The notes: generated by a model from the sequence alone, not told the origin. Positions 1 through 8,284 are shown, counted from the first letter of the stretch. The stretch is 45,484 nucleotides of DNA from Streptomyces dysideae (GCF_001514305.1 NZ_KQ949082.1:17082-62565), one strand, 5' to 3'. Translations and numbers: made by a program.

Positions 1-47
1 TCCACGGCGTGGGCAACTCCACCTGCTGACCGATACTCACCGCCTTG

Positions 48-80
48 AGGAACCCCAGCCGCGCGTCGGCTGGGGTTCCT
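48..80 (+). terminator. Rho-independent terminator of an upstream gene
   Basis: A perfect 13-bp stem (48-60 with 68-80) with a 7-nt loop, followed by a short T-containing tail. An open frame entering from the window edge stops at 27-29 (TGA), so this probably ends a + strand gene lying mostly outside the window. Too little of that gene is visible to name it. Confidence 0.75.
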
Positions 81-119
81 CTCGTTCGTGGACTCTCATC
101 GTGGGTACGGACCGAAGCC

Positions 120-422
120 CTATGACGCCACCGGGGATCCGCCTGCCGGCCGTGGTGTGCCGAGAATTTCGCAAGCCTCATCCGGGGCATCGGTCCGAGT
201 CGCCGTCGTCCTCCTGGACCCGTCGTCTTCCTGCTGCGACTGCGCGAGCACGTCCGGATCGGCGGGCATCATGCGGTCCTCCACCTCCATGCCCGAGGTG
301 TCGGGTGCCGGGACCGCGGCGGCCAGTTCGGCGAAGTTCTTGCGCTCGGCGACCGGGTCGGTCAGGTCGGCCCGGGGGAACAGGGGGATGAATGCTTCGA
401 GTTCGGGATCCATGTCGGCCAT
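120..422 (-). pseudogene. Truncated alpha/beta-hydrolase (acetyl-esterase type), N-terminal remnant
   Basis: The first ~58 codons from the ATG at 422 (or 413) look like the start of a Streptomyces alpha/beta hydrolase/acetyl esterase: MDPELEAFIPLFPRAD, then DPVAERKNFAEL, then EVEDRMMPADPDV. These enzymes are normally about 300 aa and continue into an oxyanion-hole HGG motif and a GDSAG nucleophile elbow. Here the resemblance ends near position 250 and the frame runs on with low-complexity residues to a stop at 120. No catalytic motif is present. It abuts, head to head, a 5'-truncated regulator fragment, which suggests a deletion or rearrangement scar. Family assignment rests on remembered sequence style. 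Confidence 0.5.
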
Positions 423-860
423 CCTCACGGCGGCGACCCGGCCCTGTTTCCGGCGGGTGCACGCGCGGGCATCGGCGCCGCCGACAGCCCCGACCGGTCC
501 TGGCGGGAAGCCCGCACCGCCCTCCGCTTCACCGGCCCACGCCGACCGGTCGTCCACTACGCCGGCCTCGGGGCGTTGGCGCTGCTCGCCGAGGTGCCCC
601 AGGACACCGTGCGGGGCAACGCCGACGTGGCCGCGATCGCCCGTATCGCCGACGACAGCCCGGAGGATCTGGAGACGCTTGGCACCTACTGCGCCACCGG
701 CTCCCTGCGCCGCGCCGCCGACCTGCTCCACCTGCACCACAGCAGCGTCGCCCGCCACCTCGAACAGACCGGGAAGACCCTGGGCATCGACCTCACCGAA
801 CCCACCGGACTGCTACGCGCCAGACTCGCCCTCACCGCATGGCGGCTGCTCGACGAATGA
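423..860 (+). pseudogene. PucR-type transcriptional regulator, C-terminal remnant
   Basis: The reading frame from about 423 to the stop at 858-860 encodes the C-terminal end of a PucR/CdaR-like regulator: a linker with SWREARTALRF, then a helix-turn-helix of the HTH_30 type (LETLGTYCATGSLRRAADLL, HHSSVARHLEQ, ending ARLALTAWRLL). The upstream sensor and GGDEF-like parts usual for the family are absent. No convincing start with a ribosome-binding site lies in frame; the first internal ATG (576) would make only 94 aa. The fragment begins where the divergent esterase remnant starts, so the two look like the two sides of one rearrangement. A short functional protein from 576 is possible but unlikely. 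Confidence 0.5.
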
Positions 861-892
861 CCGACCAATTAGCGGCGCCCTGTCCGCTCCCC

Positions 893-1909
893 TTACCCGA
901 CCCCGTGGCACTCCCCGTAAACCCGCCCCGACCCGCACCAGCAAGCAACCCCCCGCTGCGGCGGCCACGCCACCGCCCGCCCCCTCGCCGCCAACGTCGT
1001 CGCATACTGCGGCAGCAACGCCGCATCCTCCGGCGACGCCCCCTCCGACGCCGCGAAGGCCTCGTACGACGGGACGGTCCCCGTCACGATCCCCAGGTTC
1101 GGCGTGCCGGAAGCCGCCAGTTCCCGCAGTGACGCCTCTATCGTCGCCAGGTGCTCCTCGTGCGAGGGGTACTCGGCGGACAGGGACGGATACGCGGCGA
1201 CCAGCTCCGCGAGCTCCGCCGCCGGCCAGTGCAGTACCGCCACCGGGAACGGCCGGGACAACGCCTCCCGGTACGCCCCCAGCTCCGCCTGGAGCCGTGA
1301 GATCTCCGCCTCCAGCTCGGCGGGGTTGTTCGAGCCGAGGGACCAGATCCGCTTCGGGTCGTGGAGCTCGTCGAGGGACACCGAGGACGACGAGTGCAGG
1401 GTGTCCGCCAGCATGTCCCACTCGTCGTGGCCGACGCCCAGCATCCGCCGGACGCGGTGGCGGCCGAAGAGCAGCGGGTGCGTGGAGTACGGGGCTTCCG
1501 TGCCCTCCGTCAGCAGCAGCCGCGCGCCCTCCGTGAACGTCTCCTGCGCCGCCTCCAGCTCGTCGTGCGACTCCAGGGCCTCCGCCACGATCACCCACGG
1601 CGCCGGATCGCGCGGGGACGCCGCCCGCACGCCGTCGATGATCGCGCGGGCCTCGGCCTCGTGGCCGTACTCCCAGAGGTTGGACGCCTTGAGGGCCCGT
1701 ACCAGATACGGCTCCTCGAGGGTGTCCGAGGAAGTCAGCAGACGGTCGTAGAGGGCGGTCGCGGCGGGGCGGTCGCCGGAGAGTTCCAGATGGGCCGCGG
1801 CCTGCAGGAGCAGGGCCTCGGCGTCCTCGGGATACAGGCCGGCGGTCCGCTCCAGGCGCGCCGCTTCGGCGTGGTGGTCGACGTTCTCGGCAGGCGTGTC
1901 GGGGCGCAT
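893..1909 (-). CDS. SEC-C motif / TPR-like protein
   Basis: A 338-aa soluble protein starting at ATG 1909. The N-terminal two thirds is helical and alanine/leucine rich, with TPR-like helix pairs (about residues 10-130: HHAEAARLERTAGLYPEDAE, then ALLLQAAAHLEL). A stretch rich in charged and helical residues follows. The last 16 residues form a SEC-C zinc-binding motif (CWCGSGRVYGECHG), as at the C terminus of SecA and many stand-alone proteins of unknown role. No signal peptide or membrane segment is present. No strong Shine-Dalgarno precedes the start; a GTG three codons upstream is an alternative. The 3' end lies close to the regulator remnant. Molecular function is unknown beyond metal binding and possible protein contacts. 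Confidence 0.85.
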   Translation of the reverse strand: MRPDTPAENVDHHAEAARLERTAGLYPEDAEALLLQAAAHLELSGDRPAATALYDRLLTSSDTLEEPYLVRALKASNLWEYGHEAEARAIIDGVRAASPRDPAPWVIVAEALESHDELEAAQETFTEGARLLLTEGTEAPYSTHPLLFGRHRVRRMLGVGHDEWDMLADTLHSSSSVSLDELHDPKRIWSLGSNNPAELEAEISRLQAELGAYREALSRPFPVAVLHWPAAELAELVAAYPSLSAEYPSHEEHLATIEASLRELAASGTPNLGIVTGTVPSYEAFAASEGASPEDAALLPQYATTLAARGRAVAWPPQRGVACWCGSGRVYGECHGVG

Positions 1910-2186
1910 GGGGGACACCGTACTGCCGATGACCGACAGAGGAGAGAGATACGCAGGCCAGGGCGGCCGGCGGCAGCCGGGGCCCGCCCTCGGTGGCGCT
2001 GCCACGGGAGGATCAGCCGGCCGGGAGCCCGGGGCGATGATGATTGCCGGAGTGCGGAAGGGACAAGCCAACCGGGGTTGCCCGTCGTCCCCGTTGTATG
2101 CCTGTGTCCGGCTGGTGGAAGCTTCTGCGACGGCTCGGGGGAGCTGTTTCGGGCCGGCAACCGGCAAGGGGAGAGGGAGACGAGTG

Positions 2187-2942
2187 ATGACAACCACGGG
2201 GCGGTCGCGGTTCGTGGGCGTGCTGCTCATCGTGCTGTCCCTGATCCCGGCCGTGGGCTGCGCTCTGGTGCTGGCCGTGTGGTTGCCCTCCGACAGCGAG
2301 CGGTACCGGGACTACCTGGCGGCCGAGCCGTGCCCCGCCCGCGCGACGGCGCAGGCGTGGGAGGACTGTCTGCGCACGGTTCCCTTCACCGTCGAGAGCA
2401 CGAAGATCAAGTCGGGCTCGAACGGCGGCAGCTACAAGGCGACCTTGAGCGGCGCGCCCTTCTGGAACGGGACCGTGGCGTTCGGTGACTGGGGGCCGGT
2501 GCTGGCGCGGCTGGTGCCGGGAGACCAGGTCATCGGCACCGTCTGGCGCGGCGACGTCATGACGGTCGGCATCGGCGAGGGAGGCGTCCGACAGAGCACC
2601 TCCGAAGAGCCGCGCGACGAGCCCCAGATGACGGTCGCGATCGGCACGTTCCTGGGTCTCCTCACGCTCCTGGGGCTTCAGTTCGGAGCGATGCGGCTGG
2701 CGGCCGCCAGGTCCCTCGGCGCTCTCGGCTCCCACGGCCACGAGCGCGTCACCTGGCGCGGGTACGGCAAGCCGCTGCTCATCACCATGGCGGTCGTCTG
2801 CGCCGGCGTGGGGCTGCCGGCCGTGTGGCTCGGTGGCCCGACGTGGGTGGTGCCCGCCGTCGCACTGCCGGTCGTGGCGTGCACGGCCGGGCTGCTGTAC
2901 CGGTACCGGCGGCCGATCAACGCCCGTGGCCGTGGCGCGTGA
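2187..2942 (+). CDS. Membrane protein of unknown function
   Basis: A 251-aa protein starting at ATG 2187, preceded by a purine-rich GGGGAGAGGGAGA ribosome-binding region; an in-frame GTG sits immediately before. There is one N-terminal membrane span (about 9-31), an extracytoplasmic domain of ~115 residues with two cysteines (CPARATAQAWEDC), a second span near 155-175, and two closely spaced spans near 200-235 ending in a basic tail. The domain between spans contains a VPGDQVIGTVWRGDVMTV stretch reminiscent of DUF3592-like beta domains. It is divergent from the SEC-C gene and convergent with the GH30 gene. Conserved Streptomyces hypothetical; no function can be assigned. Confidence 0.8.
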   Translation: MTTTGRSRFVGVLLIVLSLIPAVGCALVLAVWLPSDSERYRDYLAAEPCPARATAQAWEDCLRTVPFTVESTKIKSGSNGGSYKATLSGAPFWNGTVAFGDWGPVLARLVPGDQVIGTVWRGDVMTVGIGEGGVRQSTSEEPRDEPQMTVAIGTFLGLLTLLGLQFGAMRLAAARSLGALGSHGHERVTWRGYGKPLLITMAVVCAGVGLPAVWLGGPTWVVPAVALPVVACTAGLLYRYRRPINARGRGA

Positions 2943-2965
2943 CCGCCGGTCCCCTCCCGCCTGAT

Positions 2966-2996
2966 CCAGTGGCCGGACGGACCCAGTGGCCGGACG
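2966..2996. repeat. 14-bp direct repeat between convergent genes
   Basis: CCAGTGGCCGGACG occurs at 2966-2979 and again at 2983-2996, separated by 3 nt, immediately before the stop codon of the GH30 gene. It is a period-17 duplication with no clear hairpin. Confidence 0.85.
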
Positions 2997-4469
2997 TTAG
3001 ATCACGACCCCGTCGATCTGCAGCGTCTGCACCGCCTTCGCCGCGAACGGCACCGCCACCGACTTCCCGCTCAGGGTGGTGTTCGTGTACGCGCGGTACC
3101 GGTCCCCGCCCGTCGTGACCGTGTTCCAGCGCGGGACCACGCCGCCCGAGCCGCCGGAGACGGTCGTGAAGCGGGAGAGGTCGAAGGTCAGGGTCTGGGC
3201 CGACGTCGACGTGTTCACCGCGACGATCACCAGACGGCGGGCCGACGCGTCGTACGCGGCCGCCGCGTAGCTCACGCCCGTGTCGAGGATCCGCATGCCG
3301 GGGCGGATGTGGCGGCTGAACTGGGCCATCACGTAGTACTTGGTCTGGACGGTGGTCGGCTGCAGCGTGTTCTGGTCGTAGGCGATCATCGCCCAGCCCG
3401 TCGTCGGGTCCATGACCTGCCAGTAGCACCAGGCCGTCGGGTGCAGCCAGCGGAAGTCGTAGCAGAGGTTCGACGCCATGGTCAGGCCGGTGCCGTCGCT
3501 GTCGCCCGTCTCGGAGTTCCACAGCTTCTTGCCGGAGTTCGTCACCACGTCCGTGTACAGCAGGTCGCGGCGGCCGCCCGAGCCCTGGTAGCCGTGCACG
3601 TTCACCTGGCTGACCAGGGCTTTCGTCGAGGAACCGAACGACGCCCACGTCGAGCGGGCCGTGTCGTAGTTCGTCTCGTCGGAGGCGGTGATACGGATGC
3701 CCGTCAGGCCACGCTTGTCCAACTCGCTGCGCATGTGCGGGAGTACGGCCGCCTGGACCGCCGGGTCCATGTGGCAGCCCTCCTGGGTGCCGGTGGCGGT
3801 CCACCAGGAGGAGGCCGGCTCGTTGAAGGGGTCGACCGTCGCGAAGTTCACGCCCCAGTTGTTCCTGGCGTACAGGGCCGTCGCCGCCAGGTGGGAGGCG
3901 TGCTGGCGGTAGTTCCAGGTCTGGAGGTTGTTGCCGCCGCCCGCAGCGCCGGACGGGTTGTGGTTGTTGCACATCCACCACATGGGGGAGTTGGCGAACA
4001 GCTCGGTCGTCGCGCCGCGCTGGGTCGCCTTCTGCAGCATCGTGCGCTGGTTGGCGTCCGCGGTCCAGTCCCAGGCGGAGGAGGTGGGGTCCTCGTTGTT
4101 CCAGTTCTGCCAGAAGCCCTCGATCTGCTTGAAACCGGGGATGTTCGGCGACTCCACCATCGTCTCGCCGTTCACGGAGTTCCAGCTGCACGCGCCGAGG
4201 TTGTACCGGGCGATGTTGAGGCCGAGGCCGGGCAGGCTCGTGCCGTTGTACGTCACGTTGTTGGTGGTGAAGAAGAGGTCGGCGAAGTCGTTCCGCGCAC
4301 CGAAGACGTTGGCCCACCAGGCGAGGGAGGTGCCCCAGCCCTCCCAAGTACCGTACGAGGTACCGGGGTTGACGGCGATCGTGGCGTCCGCGTGCGCGGT
4401 GCCGGTCGCGAGGGCGCTGCCGAGGAAGGTCCCGCCCGCGGCCGCCAGCAGTGTTCTGCGTCGGATCAT
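2997..4469 (-). CDS. Secreted GH30-family glycosidase (endo-beta-1,6-galactanase type)
   Basis: A 490-aa secreted enzyme. The start MIRRRTLLAAAGG with an AHA cleavage site near residue 27 is a Sec/Tat-like signal; ATG 4469 follows GGAG. The catalytic (beta/alpha)8 domain begins GTWEGWGTSLAWWANVFG. It carries the clan GH-A glutamates: acid/base in DPFNEPAS (E217) and nucleophile in KLWNSETGD (E320). The last ~120 residues form a beta-sandwich typical of GH30 enzymes. Closest remembered relatives are Streptomyces beta-1,6-galactanases acting on arabinogalactan side chains (GH30 subfamily 5). Expected role: extracellular release of galacto-oligosaccharides from plant polysaccharide. It is transcribed alone, facing away from the sortase gene. 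An imperfect palindrome at 4492-4509 may be its operator. Confidence 0.88.
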   Translation of the reverse strand: MIRRRTLLAAAGGTFLGSALATGTAHADATIAVNPGTSYGTWEGWGTSLAWWANVFGARNDFADLFFTTNNVTYNGTSLPGLGLNIARYNLGACSWNSVNGETMVESPNIPGFKQIEGFWQNWNNEDPTSSAWDWTADANQRTMLQKATQRGATTELFANSPMWWMCNNHNPSGAAGGGNNLQTWNYRQHASHLAATALYARNNWGVNFATVDPFNEPASSWWTATGTQEGCHMDPAVQAAVLPHMRSELDKRGLTGIRITASDETNYDTARSTWASFGSSTKALVSQVNVHGYQGSGGRRDLLYTDVVTNSGKKLWNSETGDSDGTGLTMASNLCYDFRWLHPTAWCYWQVMDPTTGWAMIAYDQNTLQPTTVQTKYYVMAQFSRHIRPGMRILDTGVSYAAAAYDASARRLVIVAVNTSTSAQTLTFDLSRFTTVSGGSGGVVPRWNTVTTGGDRYRAYTNTTLSGKSVAVPFAAKAVQTLQIDGVVI

Positions 4470-4491
4470 GACTTCTCCGCTTCGATCAACT

Positions 4492-4509
4492 GCCGGTCGT
4501 CGAACCGGC
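4492..4509. promoter_or_regulatory. Possible operator upstream of the GH30 gene
   Basis: GCCGGT-6 nt-ACCGGC, a 6-bp inverted repeat 23 bp upstream of the GH30 start codon. Its position suits a repressor site, but no cognate regulator is adjacent. Confidence 0.3.
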
Positions 4510-4690
4510 GTCGTGGCCTGTCCCGTTCATGCCGACAGGAAGCATCGGGTGTGGCGCATGAGGTTGTCGAGGGTTCCGACAGCCCTTTCTCAAACCTGTG
4601 GAGGAAGTGTTCGGAGGTACGGACGCGTACGGGTCTGGAGACCTCGCGCTCCGCCCCCTATCGTGCGGGCCCGGCGAAGGAGGTGTACGG

Positions 4691-5458
4691 ATGCGGGTGC
4701 CCGTCGTACAGCACAGCGGCCGGCGTCGGCGTGCCCGGCGGTGGCGGGTGCTGTGGGCGGGCGGGGAGGCTCTCGTCACCGTCGGGGTCGTGCTCCTGCT
4801 CCTCGTCGTCCATCAGCTGTGGTGGACCAACCACGAGGCCAGGGCGGGCGCCGAACGGCAGGTGCGGGCGCTGGAACGGGAATGGGACGACGGCGGTGAT
4901 GTCCGTACGGCCGCCCCGACACCCTCCGCCACTCCCGAGCGACGACCACCCGAAGACACCCCCCGACGCGAACCCGACCCCACCCCCACCCCGACGACCC
5001 CCCACTGGTCCCACGCCTACGCCATCCTCACCATCCCCCGCCTCCACCTCCGCGTCCCCGTCGCCGAGGGCGTCAGCAAGGGCGGCGTCCTCGACAAGGG
5101 CTACGTCGGCCACTACCCCGGCACCCAACAGCCGGGCCAGGCAGGCAACTTCGCCCTCGCCGGGCACCGCAACACCCACGGCGAGCCCTTCCGGTACATC
5201 GACCGGCTGGAGCGCGGGGACACCGTCGCGGTCGAGACCAGGGGCGCGGTCTACACGTACGCCGTGGACAGGACGCTGCCGCAGACCTCGGCCCGCGACG
5301 CCACCGTGATCCACAGGATCCCGCGCTCCACCGCCAAGCCCGCGTACGGCTACACCGAGCCCGGCTACTACCTCACCCTCACGACCTGCACCCCGGAGTA
5401 CACCTCCAAGTACCGCCTGGTGGTGTGGGCCAGGCTGGTCGCCGCCCGGCCACGCTGA
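4691..5458 (+). CDS. Class E sortase (transpeptidase)
   Basis: A 255-aa membrane-anchored sortase starting at ATG 4691 behind AAGGAGGTG. Order: basic N terminus (GRRRRARRWR), one membrane span (about 24-45), a proline/threonine-rich linker (70-105), and the sortase beta-barrel (107-250). The catalytic residues are visible: His159 in LAGHRNTHG, Cys233 in LTLTTCTPEYTSKYR and Arg242. In Streptomyces, class E enzymes cleave LAXTG-type signals and attach chaplins and other surface proteins to peptidoglycan. A protein with a C-terminal LARTG signal is encoded at 10974-11684. The neighbours YidC-like and DUF6412 are also membrane proteins, but co-transcription is unclear because of the repeat-rich 109-bp gap downstream. 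Confidence 0.92.
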   Translation: MRVPVVQHSGRRRRARRWRVLWAGGEALVTVGVVLLLLVVHQLWWTNHEARAGAERQVRALEREWDDGGDVRTAAPTPSATPERRPPEDTPRREPDPTPTPTTPHWSHAYAILTIPRLHLRVPVAEGVSKGGVLDKGYVGHYPGTQQPGQAGNFALAGHRNTHGEPFRYIDRLERGDTVAVETRGAVYTYAVDRTLPQTSARDATVIHRIPRSTAKPAYGYTEPGYYLTLTTCTPEYTSKYRLVVWARLVAARPR

Positions 5459-5480
5459 ACGGCCGATCCTGTATAACCGA

Positions 5481-5552
5481 CAAGTACCAAGTACAAGTAC
5501 GACGAGCAGACGTACGAGACACGAGACGTACGAGACGTACGAGACGTACGAG
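5481..5552. repeat. GTAC-rich tandem repeat (9-bp units)
   Basis: The segment before the DUF6412 gene holds three perfect contiguous copies of ACGAGACGT (5521-5547), with degenerate copies on both sides and GTAC-rich sequence upstream. It ends 15 nt before the start codon of the next gene and runs directly into its AGAGGAGG ribosome-binding site. Confidence 0.85.
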
Positions 5553-5566
5553 AGGAGGCGCAGCCG

Positions 5567-5893
5567 ATGACCCGGGCCCACGGCCGGTTCAACCTGCGCC
5601 CTGCCGCCACGCTGCTCCCCCTGTTTCTGCAGTTCCTCCAGCTCGCGCTGCTCGACACCGGCAGCCTCTCCGCGACCGTCGCGCTCGCCGCGACCGCGGC
5701 GGCCGGTTCCGCGCTCTCCGTCTGTTCCCTGCTCGCCGCGCGCTGCGCGCCCGCTGTCGCTCCCACGCGGGTGCGTACGGCCATCCGCGACCGGGCCCGC
5801 CGTACGGCCTTCCTGCCACAACGCGATCCCGACGCCTCCGGCCGGCCACGGCCCCGAGCACCCGGACACGCCCTCCTGGCGACCGCCGCGTAG
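5567..5893 (+). CDS. Small membrane protein, DUF6412-like
   Basis: A 108-aa protein with GAGAGGAGG upstream of ATG 5567. It has two hydrophobic helices (about 13-30 and 36-60) joined by a short turn, followed by an arginine-rich cytoplasmic tail. This is the small conserved actinobacterial membrane protein that precedes the accessory YidC gene, annotated DUF6412 in Streptomyces. The next gene begins 100 bp downstream on the same strand and is probably co-expressed. Function is unknown; the pairing suggests a membrane-protein biogenesis accessory, but that is inference from neighbourhood only. Confidence 0.75.
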   Translation: MTRAHGRFNLRPAATLLPLFLQFLQLALLDTGSLSATVALAATAAAGSALSVCSLLAARCAPAVAPTRVRTAIRDRARRTAFLPQRDPDASGRPRPRAPGHALLATAA

Positions 5894-5993
5894 GCACACA
5901 CATCCACCTGGCCCGCGCGGGTCGTCATGCCGCCGTCCCCTCTTCCGGATTTCCGGATTCCCGGCACTGACGAGACCCCCGGAGGGCTCACCC

Positions 5994-6692
5994 ATGTCCG
6001 TCTTCGCCAACCTGGTCGAGCAACTCGCCGACCTCCTCCAGCCGTTGCTCGGCGCGTCCGCCGTGGCCGGCGCGATCGTCCTGTTCACCGCGCTCGTACG
6101 ACTCCTCGTCCACCCGTTGTCCCGTGCGGCGGCGCGCGGGCAGAAGGCCCGTACCGAACTGCAGCCGAAGATCGCCGAGTTGCGGAAGAAGCACGCCAGG
6201 AATCCCGAGAAGCTGCAGCAGGCCGTGCTGGAACTGCACGCCGAGGAAAAGGTGTCGCCGCTGTCCGGCTGCTTGCCGAGCCTGTGCCAGCTGCCCGCGT
6301 TCTTCCTGCTCTACCACCTGTTCTCCAACACGGAGAACGAACTGCTCACCCACCAGCTGTTCGCCGCGCCCCTCGGCGGCCGCTGGGCGGACGCGCTCGG
6401 CGACGGTGGGGTGTTCGGGGGAGCGGGGCTCGTGTACGTCGGGCTGTTCGCGGTCGTCGCCTGCGTCGCTGCCTTCAGCTACGGCCGTACGAAGCGGATG
6501 ATGGCCGCGAATCCGGCGGTGCCGGTGGCCGACGGGGAGTCGGTGCCCGGGATGGCGGCCATGAACAGGGTCATGCCGTTCATGTCCTTCTTCACGCTCT
6601 TCACCGTGGCGGTGGTGCCGCTGGCCGCCGCGCTGTACGTGGTGACCAGTACGACGTGGAGTGCGGTGGAGCGGGCGGTGCTGTACCGCTAG
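5994..6692 (+). CDS. YidC/Oxa1-family membrane protein insertase (accessory paralogue)
   Basis: A 232-aa polytopic protein starting at ATG 5994 behind GGAGGG. Features of the insertase core are a first span (about 20-42) containing the conserved groove arginine in ALVRLLVHPLSR (R36), a basic helical hairpin (45-85) with PKIAELRKKHARNPEKLQQA, and then LPSLCQLPAFFLLY and further spans near 140-160 and 190-220. It is shorter than the housekeeping YidC, which sits with rnpA-rpmH near the origin, so this is a second copy. Expected activity is insertion of small membrane proteins into the cytoplasmic membrane. A hairpin at 6726-6757 lies downstream. Confidence 0.9.
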   Translation: MSVFANLVEQLADLLQPLLGASAVAGAIVLFTALVRLLVHPLSRAAARGQKARTELQPKIAELRKKHARNPEKLQQAVLELHAEEKVSPLSGCLPSLCQLPAFFLLYHLFSNTENELLTHQLFAAPLGGRWADALGDGGVFGGAGLVYVGLFAVVACVAAFSYGRTKRMMAANPAVPVADGESVPGMAAMNRVMPFMSFFTLFTVAVVPLAAALYVVTSTTWSAVERAVLYR

Positions 6693-6725
6693 GTCGTTGG
6701 ATCCTCGGGGCCTGTCGGGGCCCGG

Positions 6726-6757
6726 TCCAGTCCGTGAACGGGGTATTGCGGACTGGA
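6726..6757 (+). terminator. Hairpin downstream of the YidC-like gene
   Basis: A 9-bp perfect inverted repeat (TCCAGTCCG / CGGACTGGA) around a 14-nt loop, 34 bp after the YidC-like stop codon. No U-tract. It may be a terminator or a binding site for the following FAH gene. Confidence 0.45.
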
Positions 6758-6836
6758 TGCCGACCTTGGAGGATCGACCAGTCATCCGATGGCTGTACAC
6801 ATCGGCGGACGCCCGCGATCGAGGGAGATTGTGATC

Positions 6837-7694
6837 ATGAAGCTGCTGCGAGTCGGTACGGCGGGAGCGGAGACGCCCGCGCTGCTCGACGCCGACGGGG
6901 TTCTGCGGGACCTTTCCGGTGTCGTACCGGACATCGACGGAGCGCTGCTCGCCGACGACGCGTCGCTGGGCCGGGTCCGTGCGGCCGCGGCGGCCGGTGA
7001 GCTGCCCGTGCTGGACGCGGCCGGGTTGCGCGTCGGGCCGCCGCTCGCACGGATCGGCAAGATCGTGTGCATCGGCCTGAACTACCACGACCACGCCCGC
7101 GAGACCGGGGCCGAGCCGCCCGCCGAGCCGGTCATCTTCTTCAAGGCCGCGGACACGGTCGTCGGACCTCATGACACGGTGCTGGTTCCCCGTGGGTCGG
7201 TGAAGACCGACTGGGAGGTCGAGCTGGCGATCGTCATCGGGCGTACGTCCCGCTATCTGGAGTCGGCCGGCGAGGCGCTCGCGCATGTCGCCGGGTACGC
7301 GGTGTCGCACGACGTGTCCGAGCGGGAGTTCCAGATGGACCGTGGCGGCACCTGGGACAAGGGCAAGAACTGCGAGACGTTCAACCCGCTGGGCCCCTGG
7401 CTGGTGACCGCCGACGAGGTACCGGACCCGCAGAAGCTCGGCCTCAGACTCTGGGTGAACGGCGACCTGAAGCAGGACGGGACGACGGCCGAGCAGATCT
7501 TCCCGGTGGGTGAAGTGGTGCGGTACGTCAGCCAGTTCATGACCCTGTACCCGGGTGACGTGATCAACACCGGTACGCCCGCCGGGGTGGCCTTCGGGAA
7601 GCCCGAGCCGAAGCCGTATCTGCGGGCCGGGGATGTGGTTGAGCTGGAGATTGATGGGCTTGGGCGGCAGCGGCAGGAGTTCAAGGACGCCTGA
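6837..7694 (+). CDS. Fumarylacetoacetate hydrolase family protein
   Basis: A 285-aa soluble enzyme; ATG 6837 follows GAGGGAG. An N-terminal lid domain (1-70) precedes the FAH beta-roll. The family core begins IGKIVCIGLNYHDHARETG, and the metal-binding acidic residues are E127 and E129 (DWEVELAIVIG) and D159 (SHDVSERE). Related enzymes hydrolyse or decarboxylate 2,4-diketo acids such as acylpyruvates, 2-keto-3-deoxy sugar-acid derivatives or homoprotocatechuate products, with Mg or Mn. It most resembles the class often named 2,4-diketo-3-deoxy-L-fuconate hydrolase or ureidoglycolate lyase-like, but substrate cannot be read from sequence. It is transcribed alone and converges on the UPF0303 gene. 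Confidence 0.88.
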   Translation: MKLLRVGTAGAETPALLDADGVLRDLSGVVPDIDGALLADDASLGRVRAAAAAGELPVLDAAGLRVGPPLARIGKIVCIGLNYHDHARETGAEPPAEPVIFFKAADTVVGPHDTVLVPRGSVKTDWEVELAIVIGRTSRYLESAGEALAHVAGYAVSHDVSEREFQMDRGGTWDKGKNCETFNPLGPWLVTADEVPDPQKLGLRLWVNGDLKQDGTTAEQIFPVGEVVRYVSQFMTLYPGDVINTGTPAGVAFGKPEPKPYLRAGDVVELEIDGLGRQRQEFKDA

Positions 7695-7699
7695 GGGGT

Positions 7700-7757
7700 G
7701 GGGAACTGCGGTTGTACGGCGGCTGCGGGTTGTTGGTGGTTGCTCGCGCAGTTCCCC
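7700..7757. repeat. Streptomyces-type intergenic palindrome / bidirectional terminator
   Basis: GGGGAACTGCG (7700-7710) is inverted as CGCAGTTCCCC (7747-7757), with partial pairing continuing outward. It lies between two convergent genes. Very similar GCAGTTCCCCGCGCCCC palindromes are common between Streptomyces genes, where they probably act as bidirectional terminators. Confidence 0.75.
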
Positions 7758-7777
7758 GCGCCCCTAAAAGCAGGGCG

Positions 7778-8284
7778 TTACCGCTCCCCCAGATACTGCT
7801 CCAGCGCCTCCACTACGAACCTGTGGTCCTCCAGCTGCGGCAGCCCGCTCACCGTCACCGCTCCGATCACCCCCACGCCTTCCACTTGGATCGGGAAGGA
7901 GCCGCCGTGTGCGGCGTACACGTCGGGGTCCAGGCGGGAGGACTCCTCGAATGTCGTGCCCTTGGCGCGGAAGCGGGTACCGACCACGTACGACGACGCG
8001 CCGTAGCGTTCCACCACCCGGCGCTTGCGGGCGATCCAGGCGTCGTTGTCGGGGGTCGAGCCGGGCAGGGCCGCGTGGAAGAGCTGCTGGCCGGCGCGGT
8101 GGATGTCGATGGCGACCGGAGCCTGGCGGTCGCGGGCCATCTCCACGAGGAGCGAACCGAGGGCCCACGCGTCGTCGTACGTGAACTGGCGGAAGACCAG
8201 GTGCCGTTCCTGCGCCTCCAGTTCCTCCAGGGGCGGGGTCAGCTCCGGGTGGAACTTCGGTGTGATCTCGTTGCTGTGCGTCAC
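7778..8284 (-). CDS. UPF0303 / heme-degrading (HbpS-GlcG-like) domain protein
   Basis: A 168-aa protein starting at GTG 8284, overlapping the stop of the upstream oxidoreductase by 4 nt (GTGA), so the two are translationally coupled. Family hallmarks include RQFTYDDAWALGSLL, VAIDIHRAGQQLFHAALPG, YAAHGGSFPIQVEG and GAVTVSGLPQLEDHRFVV, as in UPF0303 (YBR137W-like) proteins. The fold is shared with HbpS/GlcG, some of which bind or degrade heme. No signal peptide is seen, so it is cytoplasmic, unlike HbpS. Its role with a sugar-type dehydrogenase is unknown; the pairing is common in Streptomyces. Confidence 0.85.
   Translation of the reverse strand: MTHSNEITPKFHPELTPPLEELEAQERHLVFRQFTYDDAWALGSLLVEMARDRQAPVAIDIHRAGQQLFHAALPGSTPDNDAWIARKRRVVERYGASSYVVGTRFRAKGTTFEESSRLDPDVYAAHGGSFPIQVEGVGVIGAVTVSGLPQLEDHRFVVEALEQYLGER

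Noticed and set aside
88..1536. Long plus-strand open frame of 482 codons
   Set aside because: Proline/arginine/serine-rich low-complexity product, antisense to the SEC-C gene; typical shadow frame of high-GC DNA.
3309..5309. Large plus-strand frame covering the GH30 gene and sortase
   Set aside because: Antisense to the GH30 enzyme, which has a signal peptide and both catalytic glutamates; codon pattern of a shadow.
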